In this document: positions 1 to 11,185 of the stretch, in pieces
How positions within the stretch are numbered: position 1 is the stretch's first letter
Layout: every line of letters begins with the position of its first letter
Assembly: GCA_964016985.1 (NCBI GenBank)
Contig: OZ024826.1
Coordinates: 65,868,563 to 65,932,562 of the forward strand
Direction: 5' to 3'
Source of the DNA: Anodontia alba
Taxonomy: Eukaryota > Mollusca > Bivalvia > Lucinida > Lucinidae
Length of the DNA: 64,000 nt
Notes under the pieces: model-generated
Seen by the model: only the letters and a program-made list of their open reading frames with translations
Told to the model about the DNA's origin: nothing
Database searches by the model: none
Position numbers and translations under genes: made by a program

Positions 1-364
1 CGCATCCGCGCAGTCTGATCAGTGTCAATTGTTTGGTATGTATGTATCTATGTATGTATGTATGTGCATGTGTGCGTGTGTGAGTGCATGCGTATGTGTG
101 TGTGAGGGTAGGGACATTTCTTATTTCTAACTTCTAACTTCTTACTTCTAACTTCTAACTTCTTACTTCTAAATTTTAACTTCTTCCTTCTAACTTCCAT
201 GTTATATGTATGTATATATGAACGTACGTACGTATGTACGTACGTACGTACGTATGTATGTATGTATGTATGTATGTATGAGGTTTGAATTTATGTACGC
301 ATGTATGCATGTGTGTGTAAGTATGTCTGTGTTTGTGTGTGTGTGAGTGTGTGTGTGTGTGTAT

Positions 365-407
<43 letters not shown>

Positions 408-594
408 CGGTAGGGACATCATTTCTGACAAAACCAAGTACATGTACAGCGAAGACTCAGAAAAGCTTGTATATCTGAATAGTCTGATCAGTCTACATTT
501 GCGCTATATGGGTAATGAACACAATACGTCTTAGTTATTAGTGACTTGTGATCAGATTGGACAGTCTTATCCGAGTAATTGCTATACATATATT

Positions 595-632
<38 letters not shown>

Positions 633-910
633 GGAAATGATATGCCCCGGTGGTTGTTGCAATGTTAAAACATAGTAATTTTTATGGGCCTTGCCGTGAG
701 AGAAGCTACATATTGCATATTTGAATAACTAAGGCACAGATCATGCTGCGAATTCGCGCAGTTTGATCAGTGTCATTTGTTTGATCAGTGTCATTTGTTT
801 GATCAGTGTCATTTGTTTTCTTACTTCTAACTTCCATGTTGTATTTATGTATGTATGTATGTATGTATGTATGTATGTATGTATGTATGTATGAACGTAC
901 GTACATACGT
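1..910 (-). repeat. Composite satellite array, left (inverted) block
   Basis: This block reads as the reverse complement of the monomers that follow from about 911. In order it shows the reversed GCGCAGTCTGATCAGTGTCA anchor, a TAACTTC-type heptamer tract (about 119-200), ACGT and TATG tetranucleotides, a GA tract (366-405), the conserved non-microsatellite core (about 408-590), a TTA tract and the CCTTGCCGTGAG segment (about 690). The orientation switch lies in an ACGT-rich palindrome at about 893-927. The left end lies outside the window, so block length is unknown. Short open frames here are only tetranucleotide repeats. Confidence 0.85.
595..632. repeat. (TTA)n microsatellite inside composite monomer
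   Basis: An uninterrupted TTA trinucleotide run. The same position of other monomers holds TAA runs (about 1300-1345, 2699-2710, 4945-4992) or poly-A (2087-2106, 5878-5904), so this is a hypervariable internal slot of the monomer. Confidence 0.9.
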
Positions 911-1297
911 AGGTACGTACGTACGTTCATACATACATACATATAACATGGAAGTTAGAAGTTAGAAGTAAGAACTTAGAAGTTAGAAGTTAGAAGTAAG
1001 AAGTTAGAAATAAGAAGTTAGAAGTTAGAAGTAAGAAGTTAGAAGTTAGAAATAAGAAATGTCCCTACCCTCACACACACATACGCATGCACACATACAC
1101 GCACATATGCACATACATACATACATATATACATACATACCAAACAATTGACACTGATCAGACTGCGCGGATGCGCAGCATGATCTGTGTCTTAGTTATT
1201 CAAATATGCAATTTGTAGGTTCCCTCACGGCAAGGCCCATAAAAAAAAATAACTATGTTTTTAAATTGCAACAATAATCGGGGCATATCATTTCCAA

Positions 1298-1328
<31 letters not shown>

Positions 1329-1554
1329 TATAATAATAATAATAATAAAATATATGCATAGCAATTACTCGGATCAGTCTATCCAATCTGATAAGAGGTC
1401 ACTAATAACTTAAAGACGTATTATGTTCATTACCCATATAGCGCAAATGTAGACTGATCAGACTACTCAGATATACAAGCTTTTCTGAGTCTTCGCTATG
1501 CATGTACTTGGTTTTGTCAGAAATGATGTCCCTACCGCACTCTCTCTCTCTGTG

Positions 1555-1603
<49 letters not shown>

Positions 1604-4357
1604 CATACATACATACATAAATACAAACCTACATACATACATGCATACATACATACATATGTACGTACGTACAGACGTACATACGTACCTACGTATGTAC
1701 GTACGTTCATACATACATACATACATACAACATAGAAGTAAGAAGTAAGAAGTAAGAAGTTAGAAGTAAGAAGTTAGAAGTTAGAAGTAAGAAGTTAGAA
1801 GTAAGAAGTTCGAAGTTAGAAGTAAGAAGTTAGAAGTTAGAAGTAAGAAGTTAGAAATAAGAAATGTCCCTACCCGCACACACACATTCGGATGCACATA
1901 CACGCGCACATATTCATACATACATACATACCAACCAATATGACACTGATCAGACTGCGCGGATGCGCAGCATGATCTGTGCCTTAGTTATTCATATATG
2001 CAATATGTAGGTTCTCTCACGGCAAGGCCCATTAAAAATTACTATGTTTTTTTTAATTTCAAGAACTATCAGGGCATATCATTTCCAAAAAAAAAAAAAA
2101 AAAAAATAAATAAATAAATAAATAAAAAAAAATAATAACAATAATAAAAATATATATGCATAGCAATTACTCGGAGCAGTCTATCCATTCTGATTAGAAG
2201 ACACTAATAACTTACGTATTGTGTTCATTACTCATATAGCGCAAATGTAGACTGATCAGACTACTTAGATATACAAGCTTGTACATACATACATACATAC
2301 AACATGGAAGTTAGAAGTTAGAAGTAAGAAGATAGAAGTTAGAAGTAAGAAGTTAGAAATTAGAAGTTAGAAGTAAGAAGTTAGAAGTTAGAAGTTAGAA
2401 GTAAGAGGTTAGAAGTAAGAAGTTAGAAATAAGAAATGTCCCTACCCTCACACACACATACGCATGCACACACACACACGCACTCATGCACATACATATA
2501 TACATACATACATACATACATACATACATACATACATACCAAACAATTGACAGTGATCAGACTGCGCGGATGCGCAGCATGATCTGTGCCTTAGTTATTC
2601 AAATATGCAATTTTTAGGTGCCCTCACGGCACGGCCCATAAAAAATAACTATGTTTTTAAATTGCAACAACTATCGGGGCATATCATTTCCAAACATAAT
2701 AATAATAATAATGATAATTATAAAAATAATAATAATAAAATATAAGCATAGCAATTACTCGAATCAGTCTATCCATTCTGATGATAGGACACTAATAACT
2801 TAAAGACTTATTGTGTTCATTACCCATATAGCGCAAATGTAGACTGATCAGACTACTCAGATATACAAGCTTGTCTGAGTCTTCGCTGTGCATGTACTTG
2901 GTTTTGCCAGAAATGATGTCCCTACCCGCACATAAATATACACACACATGCACGCACGCACACACGCACGCATACATACATGCATACATACATACACACA
3001 TACAACATGGAAGTTAGAAGTAAGAAGTTAGAAGTAAGAAGTTTGAAGTTAGAAATTAGAAGTTAGAAGTAAGAAGTTAGAAGTTAGAAGTAAGAAGTTA
3101 GAAGTAAGAAGTTAGAAATTAGAAATAAGAAATGTCCCTACCCTCACACACACATACGCATGCACACACACACGCACACATGCACATACATACATACATA
3201 CATACATACATACATACATACATACATACCAAACAATTGACACTGATCAGACTGCGCGGATGCGCAGCATGATCTGTGCCTTAGTTATTCAAATATGCAA
3301 TTTTTAGGTGCCCTCACGGCAAGGCCCATAAAAAATAACTATGTTTTTAATTTGCAACAACTATCGGGGCATATCATTTCCAAACATAATAATAATAATA
3401 ATGATAATTATAAAAATAATAATAATAAAATATATGCATAGCAATTACTCGAATTAGTCTATCCAATCTGATAAGAGGTCACTAATAACTTAAAGATGTA
3501 TTATGTTCATTACCCATATAGCGCAAATGTAGACTGATCAGACTACTCAGATATACAAGCTTTTCTGAGTCTTCGCCGTGCATGTACTTGGTTTTGTCAG
3601 AAATGATGTCCCTACCGCACACACACACACACACACATGCAAACATACATACATAAATTCAAACCTACATACATACATACATACATACATACATACGTAC
3701 ATACGTACATACATACTTACGTACGTACGTACATACGTACGTACGTACCTACGTATGTATGTACGTTCACACATACATACATACAACATGGAAGTTAGAA
3801 GTAAGAAGTTAGAAGTAAGAAGTTAGAAGTTAGAAGTAAGAAGTTAGAAGTTAGAAGTAAGAAGTTAGAAGTTAGAAGTTAGAAATAAGAAATGTCCCTT
3901 CCCGCACACACACATACGCATGCACACACACACACACGCACACATGCACACACATACATACATACGTACACGCAAAACAAATGACACTGATCAGACTGCG
4001 CGAATGCGCAGCATGATCTGTGCCTTAGTTATTCAAATATGCAATATGTAGGTTCTCTCACGGCAAGGCCCATAAAAATTACTATGTTTTTAAATTGCAA
4101 CAACCATCGGGGCATATCATTTCCAAATATAATAATAATAATAATAATACAATATATGTATAGACTCGGATAAGTCTGTCCAATCTGATGAGAGGTCACT
4201 GATAACTGAAAGACGTATTGTGTTCATTACCCATATAGCGCAAATGTAGACTGATCAGACTACTCAGATATACAAGCTTGTCTGAGTCTTTGCTGTGCAT
4301 GTACTTGCTTTTGTCAGAAATGATGTCCCTACCGCACTCTCTCTCTCTCTCTTTCTG

Positions 4358-4407
<50 letters not shown>

Positions 4408-4427
4408 ACACTACACACACACACACA

Positions 4428-4463
<36 letters not shown>

Positions 4464-4516
4464 GACATACATACATACACACACATGCATACATACAAAC
4501 ATACATAAATAAAAAC

Positions 4517-4569
<53 letters not shown>

Positions 4570-4944
4570 CAGATACGTACGTACGTACGTACGTTCATAC
4601 ATACATACATACAACATGGAATTTAGAAGTTAGGAGTTAGAAGTAAGAAGTTAGAAGTTAGAAGTAAGAAGTTAGAAGTTAGAAGTAAGAAGTTAGAAGT
4701 AAGAAGTTAGAAGTTAGAAATAAGAAATGTCCCTACCCGCACACACACAATCGCAAGCACACACACGTGCACATATGCATACATACATACATACATACAT
4801 ACATACATACAACATGGAAGTTAGAAGCATGATCTGTGCCTTAGTTAGTCATAAATGCAATATGTAGGTTCTCTCACGGCAAGGCCCATTAAAAATTACT
4901 ATGTTTTTAAAAATGCAACAACCATCGGGACATATCATTTCCAA

Positions 4945-4994
<50 letters not shown>

Positions 4995-5223
4995 TATATG
5001 CATAGCAATTACTCGGATCAATCCGTCCAATCTGATGAGAGGTCACTAATAACTTAAAAACGTATTGTTTTCATTACCCATATAGCGCAAATGTAGACTG
5101 ATCAGACTACTCAGATATACAAGCGTGTCTGAGTCTTCGCTGTGCATGTACTTGGTTTTGTCAGAAATGATGTCCCTACCGCACTCTCTCTCTCTCTCTT
5201 TGTGTGTGTTTCTCTCACTCTCT

Positions 5224-5257
<34 letters not shown>

Positions 5258-5877
5258 CAAACACACAGACATACATACACACACATGCATACATGCATAC
5301 ATAAATTCAAACCTCATATATACATACATACATACATACGTACGTACGTATGTACGTTCATACATACATACACATAACATGGAAATTAGAAGTTAGAAGT
5401 AAGAAGTTAGAAGTTAGAAGTAAGAAGTTAGAAGTTAGAAATAGGAAGTTAGAAGTAAGAAGTTAGAAGTAAGAAGTTAGAAGTTAGAAGTAAGAAGTTA
5501 GAAGTAAGAAGTTAGAAGTTAGAAATAAGAAATGTCCCTACCCTCACACATACATACGCATGCACTCACACACGCACACATGCACATACATACATACATA
5601 CCAAACAATTGACACTGATCAGACTGCGCGGAAATAAGTTAGAAATAAGAAATGTCCCTACCCGCACACACACACACTCACATGCACACACACGCGCACA
5701 TATGCATACATACATACATACATACCAAACAATATGACTGATCAGACTGCGCGGATGCGCAGCATGATCTGTGCGTTAGTTATTCATATATGCAATATGT
5801 AGGTTCTCTCACGGCAAGGCCCATTAAAAATTACTATGTTTTTTTAATTTCAAGAACTATCGGGGCATATTGTTTCC

Positions 5878-5908
<31 letters not shown>

Positions 5909-6280
5909 TATATGCATAGCAATTACTCGGATCAGTCTATCCATTCTGATGAGAGGACACTAATAACTTAAAGACGTATTGTGTTCATTACCCATATAGC
6001 GCAAATGTAGACTGATCAGACTACTCAGATATACAAGCTTGTCTGAGTCTTCGCTGTGGATGTACTTGGTTTTGTCAGAAATGATGTCCCTACCCGCACA
6101 CAAATACACACACACATGCACGCACGCACACACGCACGCATACATACATACATACATACATACATACATACATACAACATGGAAGTAAGATGTTAGAAGT
6201 AAGAAGTTAGAAGTTAGAAATTAGAAGTTAGAAGTAAGAAGTTAGAAGTTAGAAGTTAGAAATAAGAAATGTCCCTACCC
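911..6280 (+). repeat. Composite satellite array, right (direct) block
   Basis: About seven head-to-tail monomers of roughly 0.57-0.83 kb, several internally deleted. Successive AACATGGAAGTT-type starts occur near 948, 1729 (AACATAGAAG), 2302, 3003, 3786, 4613, 5377 and 6176. Each full monomer carries GAAGTTA/GAAGTAA heptamers, GAAATGTCCCTACCC, CA and TACA tracts, the GATCAGACTGCGCGGATGCG anchor, CTCACGGCAAGGCCCAT, a TAA or poly-A slot, a GATCAG core with ATATACAAGCTT, GATGTCCCTACC, CT/CA tracts and ACGT tetramers. Junctions at about 4811-4830 and 5620-5650 are chimaeric and indicate internal deletion or unequal exchange. The array stops abruptly at 6280. Confidence 0.9.
4340..4472. repeat. 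(CT)n/(CA)n compound microsatellite
   Basis: A CT run passes into a long interrupted CA run within one composite monomer. It generates meaningless Ser-Leu or His-Thr open frames on both strands. Confidence 0.9.
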
Positions 6281-6544
6281 GGCTTTCGTACTCACGCCCG
6301 TTTAGCAACGCGTTCAGCGGCACTTTATTTTCACATGTATGAGCTCCAAATGCGAGAAAATGAGATAATATTAGTACTTTATCGAAATATGGGACGACGT
6401 TTTAAGGCCTCTATTACAAACACTTTACGACAGCTACTGCGATCACAAATTAACCAAAAGGAAGATCGTTTGTAAAAACAGAGCAATACATAAATAACAT
6501 GCTTGGTTTGATTGAGTCTGTTCATGGAGGATAATGAAAAACTG
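6281..6544. other. Array edge, no recognised gene
   Basis: Non-repetitive sequence directly after the composite array. A 68-codon plus-strand frame (6269-6475) begins inside the array monomer and has no recognisable motif, so it is not called as a gene. Confidence 0.5.
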
Positions 6545-6546
6545 CA

Positions 6547-6905
6547 ACTCCCCTCACCCACCCCTTCCCCTGGAATACAGAGATTGTGAGATATAATGTT
6601 CACTCACTCCCCTCCCCTGGAATACAGAGATCATAAGACACTCCCCTCCCCTGGAATACAGAGATCCCTTAGTCCCCGCTCCTCTGGAACACAGAACTCG
6701 TGATATAATGATCACTCACTTCCCCGCTCCCTTGGAATACAGAGATTATGAGATACAGTAATCCCTCACTTCCCCCTCCCCTGGAATAAACAGATCATGA
6801 AATAAAATGATCCCTCACTCCCTCTCCCCTGGAATACAGAGATCATGAGATATAATGGTCCCTCACTTCCTCTCCCCTGGAATACAGAGATCATGAGATA
6901 TTATG
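6547..6905 (+). repeat. Minisatellite, 30-50 bp unit, about 8 copies
   Basis: Imperfect tandem copies containing CCCTCCCCTGGAATACAGAG followed by ATCATGAGATATAATG. Unit length varies from about 30 to 50 bp because some copies lack the ATGAGATATAATG part. The last two copies are nearly identical, suggesting recent expansion at the right end. Confidence 0.85.
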
Positions 6906-6934
6906 AAATACAAGGCTTATCAAAAAATTTTCAA

Positions 6935-7185
6935 TTTACTTCACTGCAGCTTGTGTTAAGTTCCGTAAAACGTCTCGTCGTACTTCAACATAGTGCAGAT
7001 TATTTTTTATTTCCTTTGGGATAATTTAGTTTATTCTGATAGCTTTGAAAATCGAATATCGTTCAAGCCGGTGCTATGGGGTGTATACAATCTCGCAAAC
7101 TAAATAACTGCATATGTAGAGACAATAAAACCGAGTCTCCAATTTTCGTTCGTTTGTGAGTTCTTTGTTTCCAAAAAAGCAACCG
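6935..7185 (+). repeat. Dispersed repeat E, copy 1
   Basis: This segment matches, with many substitutions, the reverse complement of 7391-7612 and the direct sequence of 8792-9005. Shared landmarks are ACTTCACTGCAGC, TTTCCTTTGGGAT, GAAAATCGAATA, a CCGGTGCTA segment, CTCGCAAACTA, the hairpin GAGAC-AATAAAACC-GAGTCTC (7119-7139), ATTTTCGTT and TTCTTTGTTTCC. No coding capacity is visible. It looks like a non-autonomous mobile element of unknown class. With 7391-7612 it forms a locally inverted pair. Confidence 0.65.
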
Positions 7186-7390
7186 TTTAGATTTTTATCA
7201 AGTTTTTAATTCCAAGTAATTAATTAGTTAATAAGTTAATTCCAAGTTAATTAATTGCAAGTAGAGAATAAAAGTCATAAAGTATTGCCTTTGCAAACAA
7301 AGAACACACAAAATCACGATGATGATGTACGGAGAGACTTTTTACGGCCGCCAAACGGCACAACACCAGCTACAGCAGAGTAAAATAATA

Positions 7391-7612
7391 GTCAAAAAGA
7401 ATTGCCTTTGGAAACAAAGAACACACAAAATCACGAAAATCGGAGACTCGATTTGATTGAGTCTCTTCATATACAACACTGTAGTTTGCGAGGCTGCATA
7501 CGCCCCCCCCCCCTCCCCTAGCGCCGGCTTAAGCGGTATTCGATTTTCAAAATAACTAGGATGGGCTCAATGATCCCAAAGGAAACAAAATATAACCTGC
7601 ACTATAATCACC
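7391..7612 (-). repeat. Dispersed repeat E, copy 2 (inverted)
   Basis: Inverted relative to copy 1. The conserved core contains a perfect 7-bp stem, GAGACTC/GAGTCTC, at 7443-7465. A poly-C stretch (7503-7512) has expanded inside it. The pair 6935-7185 and 7391-7612 could fold into a long hairpin with about 200 bp of intervening loop. Confidence 0.65.
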
Positions 7613-7669
7613 ACTACAGCCACATTAGCTCTGAAATCAAATTAAATCTATAAATGTTGCCCATCGGGA

Positions 7670-7730
7670 AAAAGCAACAACAACAACAAAAAAAAACAAA
7701 AAAAAAACAGTAACAACAACAACATAAAAA
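7670..7730. repeat. A-rich / (CAA)n tract
   Basis: Low-complexity CAACAA and poly-A. A related CAA/poly-A tract occurs at 8105-8154. Apparent cysteine/phenylalanine-rich frames on the minus strand here are translations of low-complexity DNA. Confidence 0.8.
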
Positions 7731-8204
7731 AAATAAATATCGGAATCTGGGTTTCTGATTCGATTTGAACGGGAAAATTAACAAAGCGTAACGGGATACC
7801 CTGATTGAAGACAAGACACTCACTCCAGTCAAAATAAAGACTACTATTAATAAATACTGTGCAGCTTCAGTGTCGATAAATGGATTGAAGCTCGGCATTA
7901 TCACTGAAGAGTGAAACAAAACCTTTAGAAATGATCATAAACCTCCAATAAAATACCAGAAAATGATGCAGTTGTCATTTAAGATGGAACTTACATAAGA
8001 GCAACAGAGACATCTACATTTACAAAAAATGCTGCGTTGGTCTTTGCTCTTAAGTACCAACATTATATTGTTGTTTTTTCTATCCTCCGCCCTTTCTGAG
8101 TAAAAACAACAACAACAACAACAAAAAAAAAAAAAAAAACAACAACAACAAAACATGGGGACATAGTATTCGCCCTTTCATGGTCCCGCCCCTCTAATAG
8201 TATG

Positions 8205-8785
8205 TACGCGCAAACTTGTGCGCGCAAATTTATAACCGATATTTCTGAAACATTGCAGGCGTTCTGTATACGGTCTGAAGAGGTTGTTTGGATACAATCC
8301 ACAGATTATTTTTGTCACATTTTTACATTGTGAATGTAGTAATCTTTTGGCTCAAAACTATACGTATTGTGGGTTTCGTGTGTGCGTAACTCCTAATTTA
8401 GCAGGATTCATATATGGTCTGAAGACGTGCATGTGATTAAGATAAATTCCTAAGATTATTGTTTATTACTTCCGTCAGGTTGTGAATTTAGTCATTTTTG
8501 CCTCCTCAGTATATGTAGGGTTGGTGTCATGTGTGCGTAACTCCTCCTACAGTTTTTAACCGATCTTTTTTGAAATTTTGCAGGAGTTTTCTACGTGGTG
8601 TGGGAATGTGCATGTGATTTGGATATAATCCTCAGAGTATTTTAACTTTTTTTGCACTGTAAAGTGGATCATTTTTTTTCTATAATACACTCATATATAG
8701 GGTAATACACTCGTATATAGGGCCGGTATCTTGTGTGCATAACTCCTCCTACAGTTTTTAATTATTTTATTTGAAACTTGGCAGA
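8205..8785 (+). repeat. Degenerate tandem repeat, about 180-bp unit, 3-4 copies
   Basis: Repeated landmarks are GTGTGCGTAACTCCT, TTTTTAACCGAT, GAAA-TTGCAGG, GGTCTGAAGACGTGCATGTG and GGATATAATCC. Copies start near 8215, 8377, 8540 and 8735, and the last is truncated. Repeats of this CATAACTCCTCCTACAG type are common in bivalve sequence as I recall it; that is a memory-based judgement and not a search result. Confidence 0.7.
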
Positions 8786-8791
8786 TTTTAT

Positions 8792-9005
8792 TTTACTTCA
8801 CCGCAGCTGGTGTTAAGTGCTCTGTGGTGACGTAAAATATCTCCTCGTACTTCATCGTAGTGTAGTTTTTATTTTTAATTCCTTTGGATCATTCTGATAA
8901 CATGGAATGTCGAGTTCCACTTAAACCAGTGCTAGGGGCGTGTGTAGTCCTGCCAGCTACATTGCTGAACAGGCAGAGTCTCAATGTTGCTCCAAGTTTC
9001 GTTCT
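8792..9005 (+). repeat. Dispersed repeat E, copy 3
   Basis: Direct repeat of copy 1, sharing TTACTTCACCGCAGCTGGTG, a CTTCATCGTAGTGTAG segment, TCCTTTGGATCATTCTGATA and CCAGTGCTAGGGGCGTGTG. The 3' part containing the GAGTCTC hairpin is degraded. Confidence 0.6.
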
Positions 9006-9269
9006 TACACGATCGCAACATCGCAAAACATGCAAATAGACTATAATTAACGGCCGTAACAGTGTACTATTTTGATCTGACTAGTGGCACATACATTTTT
9101 GTCATATACGCGCAGTTACTTCCATGAAACATGATCAGAACGTTCCATTAACCCATCAAAACCCTGCCAGTATTTCCTTTACGAGTACATGTCGTGAATA
9201 TGCATACGAGAATACTGTGTTTTGCTTGGAACTGGTATGATGGTATGATGTAGGTACTGCGAGTACATG
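9006..9269. other. No recognised feature
   Basis: Moderately AT-rich sequence between repeat E and the next tandem array. I see no reading frame, RNA gene or repeat here. Confidence 0.4.
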
Positions 9270-10048
9270 ACAAATATTTATGTACCGCTAGTACAAAACT
9301 GGGTCACTTGGGGTCTAAAACAAGGTCACTAGGCTAGATCAAAGGAAAACATTGTCTATCACTATAGAAGTCTCATTTTTGAAGTAATCATAATGAATCC
9401 TGGTCCAAACGTTTGTCTTGATGTTTTCTAGGTCAAGCTCGAAACCGGGTCATTTGGGGTCAACTTCTAGGTAACTAGGCATAATCAAATGAAAACTTTG
9501 TTAACACTCTAGAGGTCCCGTTTTTCAAGTAAACTTCATAGATCTTGCTCAAAATGTTTGTCGTGATTTTTGGATCAAGTTCTTAACTGGGTCTTATGAC
9601 CTATATTTCACTGTTTAGTGACTTTGTTAAGTTTTGTTTCGTTTAGGTCAGTTTCTTAGTTACTATTGGTCCTAAAGCAATGATACCTGACACATGCATG
9701 CATCTTAGCATGACCTCTTGAATGCAGCCATCCATATTTGACCTTGACCTGCATTTCATGGTCCACAGACCTTGTTAAGTGTTTTGTTTAGGTCAGTTTC
9801 TCAGTACTTATTGGTCCTACAGCAGTGATACTTGGCACATGCATACACCTTAGCATGACCACCTGAGTGCAGTTATCAATATTTGACATTGATCTATATT
9901 TCATGGTCCATTAGGTGCGCTATATTGTCTTTATAAAATCATTATGTATATATCTTGGTAAGAATGTTTGTATTGCTGATTTCTAGGTCAGGTTCTCTAT
10001 AGTGCTATGTTACTCAAGTGAGCGTTACAGGGCCATCAAGACCCTCTT
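9270..10048 (+). mobile_element. Helitron-like tandem-repeat element remnant
   Basis: Two successive arrays. The first has about two copies of a ~150-bp unit (about 9295-9440 and 9442-9590) with the phrases ACTGGGTCACTTGGGGTC and AACACTCTAGAGGTCCC. The second has two copies of a ~155-bp unit (about 9595-9750 and 9751-9905) with TTAGGTCAGTTTCT, TATTGGTCCTA and TTAGCATGACC. The segment ends in ACTCAAGTGAGCGTTACAG, a GGGCCATCAAGACCCT hairpin and CTT (10012-10048). The same ending, with hairpin, closes arrays at 51523-51556 and, inverted, 61462-61497. A hairpin next to the end of tandem repeats suits a non-autonomous Helitron/Helentron-type element, but the class is inferred. Confidence 0.55.
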
Positions 10049-10051
10049 ATT

Positions 10052-10500
10052 TTCTACATTTTACATTTGAAAATGGAAGAGATCAATTTCTTTATTCAAG
10101 TAATGAATTTTAATTGCTTATATTTCTTTGGTCTTAGAGTGAGTTAACTTTTAAATCATCATGATTTTCTTTTTGTTTTCGTTCACGGAAGAGTCTAATT
10201 GGTTGCTCAGATTTTATTTTCGGAAATGACCCTCAAAGCCACTTCTTATTCTTTTATCTAGCCGATTTATACATTGATTGAATCAATGTACGAACATTGA
10301 TCTATATGATATATCTGATTCTCTTTTTTTCTACATTTTATACTTGGAAATGGAAGAGATCGAATTTTTTTTTATTCAATTAATGAATTTTAAGTGATTA
10401 TATTTCTATGGTCTTAGAGCAAGTGAATTTTTAAATCGTCATGATTTTCCTTTTGTTTTCGTCCACGGAAGAGTCTTACTGGTTGCTTAGACCCTCAAAG
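10052..10500 (+). repeat. Direct duplication, about 278-bp period
   Basis: Positions 10052-10241 and 10329-10500 are diverged copies sharing TTCTACATTTTA, GGAAATGGAAGAGATC, GGTCTTAGAG, TCATGATTTT and ACGGAAGAGTCT. The second copy lacks about 18 bp near its end before GACCCTCAAAG. A spacer of about 85 bp separates them. Confidence 0.75.
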
Positions 10501-10639
10501 AACTAGTTACACTTTAAGACATAAGCAAAACCAGACCAAATATTACCACTCACTAATGATTTTATTTCTCCTACTTAGGCACTCTGATCAAATGCATGTC
10601 ATAAAGATGTGATTATGAGATACTAGCAGGGGGGAGTAA

Positions 10640-11185
10640 AGAGGCATCCTGAAGGGTAAATCAATATTTTTTGAGGTGATAACAGATAGTTTGAAAAAAA
10701 TGCCTTATTTTGAGAGCATATCTGAATGATTTGTTTATTTATAAATTTGTTTCTGTCTTTCTTAAAATATTTATTTAATTCTATTTGTATTTTTTTATTT
10801 ATCTTCTTTTGAAGCGCAATAAGTATTTTGAAGAAATAAAACGTAGTTTGGAAAATTAGTTTATTATGAGGGTGGATTGGAATGGTTTTTTTTATTATTA
10901 TTTATGAATTTATTTCTTTCATTGTCAATATTTATTTATTTATTCATTCTTATTTATGTATTTAAGTGGCCTTCTAAAGGGTTATAAATATGTTTTGGGG
11001 ATAACAAAACAAATATTTTGAAGAAAAAAATTATTTTCATTTATATTTATGTATTTGAATGACCTTCTACGAGCGTAAATAGTTTTTAAGGATAACAAAA
11101 TATTTTGCCAAAAAATTGATTATTTGGAGGGTAGATTGGAACTGTTTGTTTAAATATTAAACTGTTTCTTCTTTCTTTATAAAAT
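10640..11185 (+). repeat. Degenerate AT-rich tandem repeat
   Basis: Three or more diverged copies of a unit with the order GGGT-GATTGGAA, TATTTATGAATTTATTTCTTTC, TATGTATTT, CCTTCTA, GATAACAAAA and TATTTTG-AGAAA. Copies are visible near 10680, 10860, 10985 and 11090. Strong AT bias and indels obscure the exact period. Confidence 0.6.

Noticed and set aside
706..5396. Frames rich in Tyr-Val-Arg-Thr, His-Thr or Val-Cys
   Set aside because: They translate TATG/ACGT, CA and GT microsatellites inside the composite monomers.
7614..8302. Cys/Phe-rich minus-strand frames
   Set aside because: Driven by CAA and poly-A tracts.
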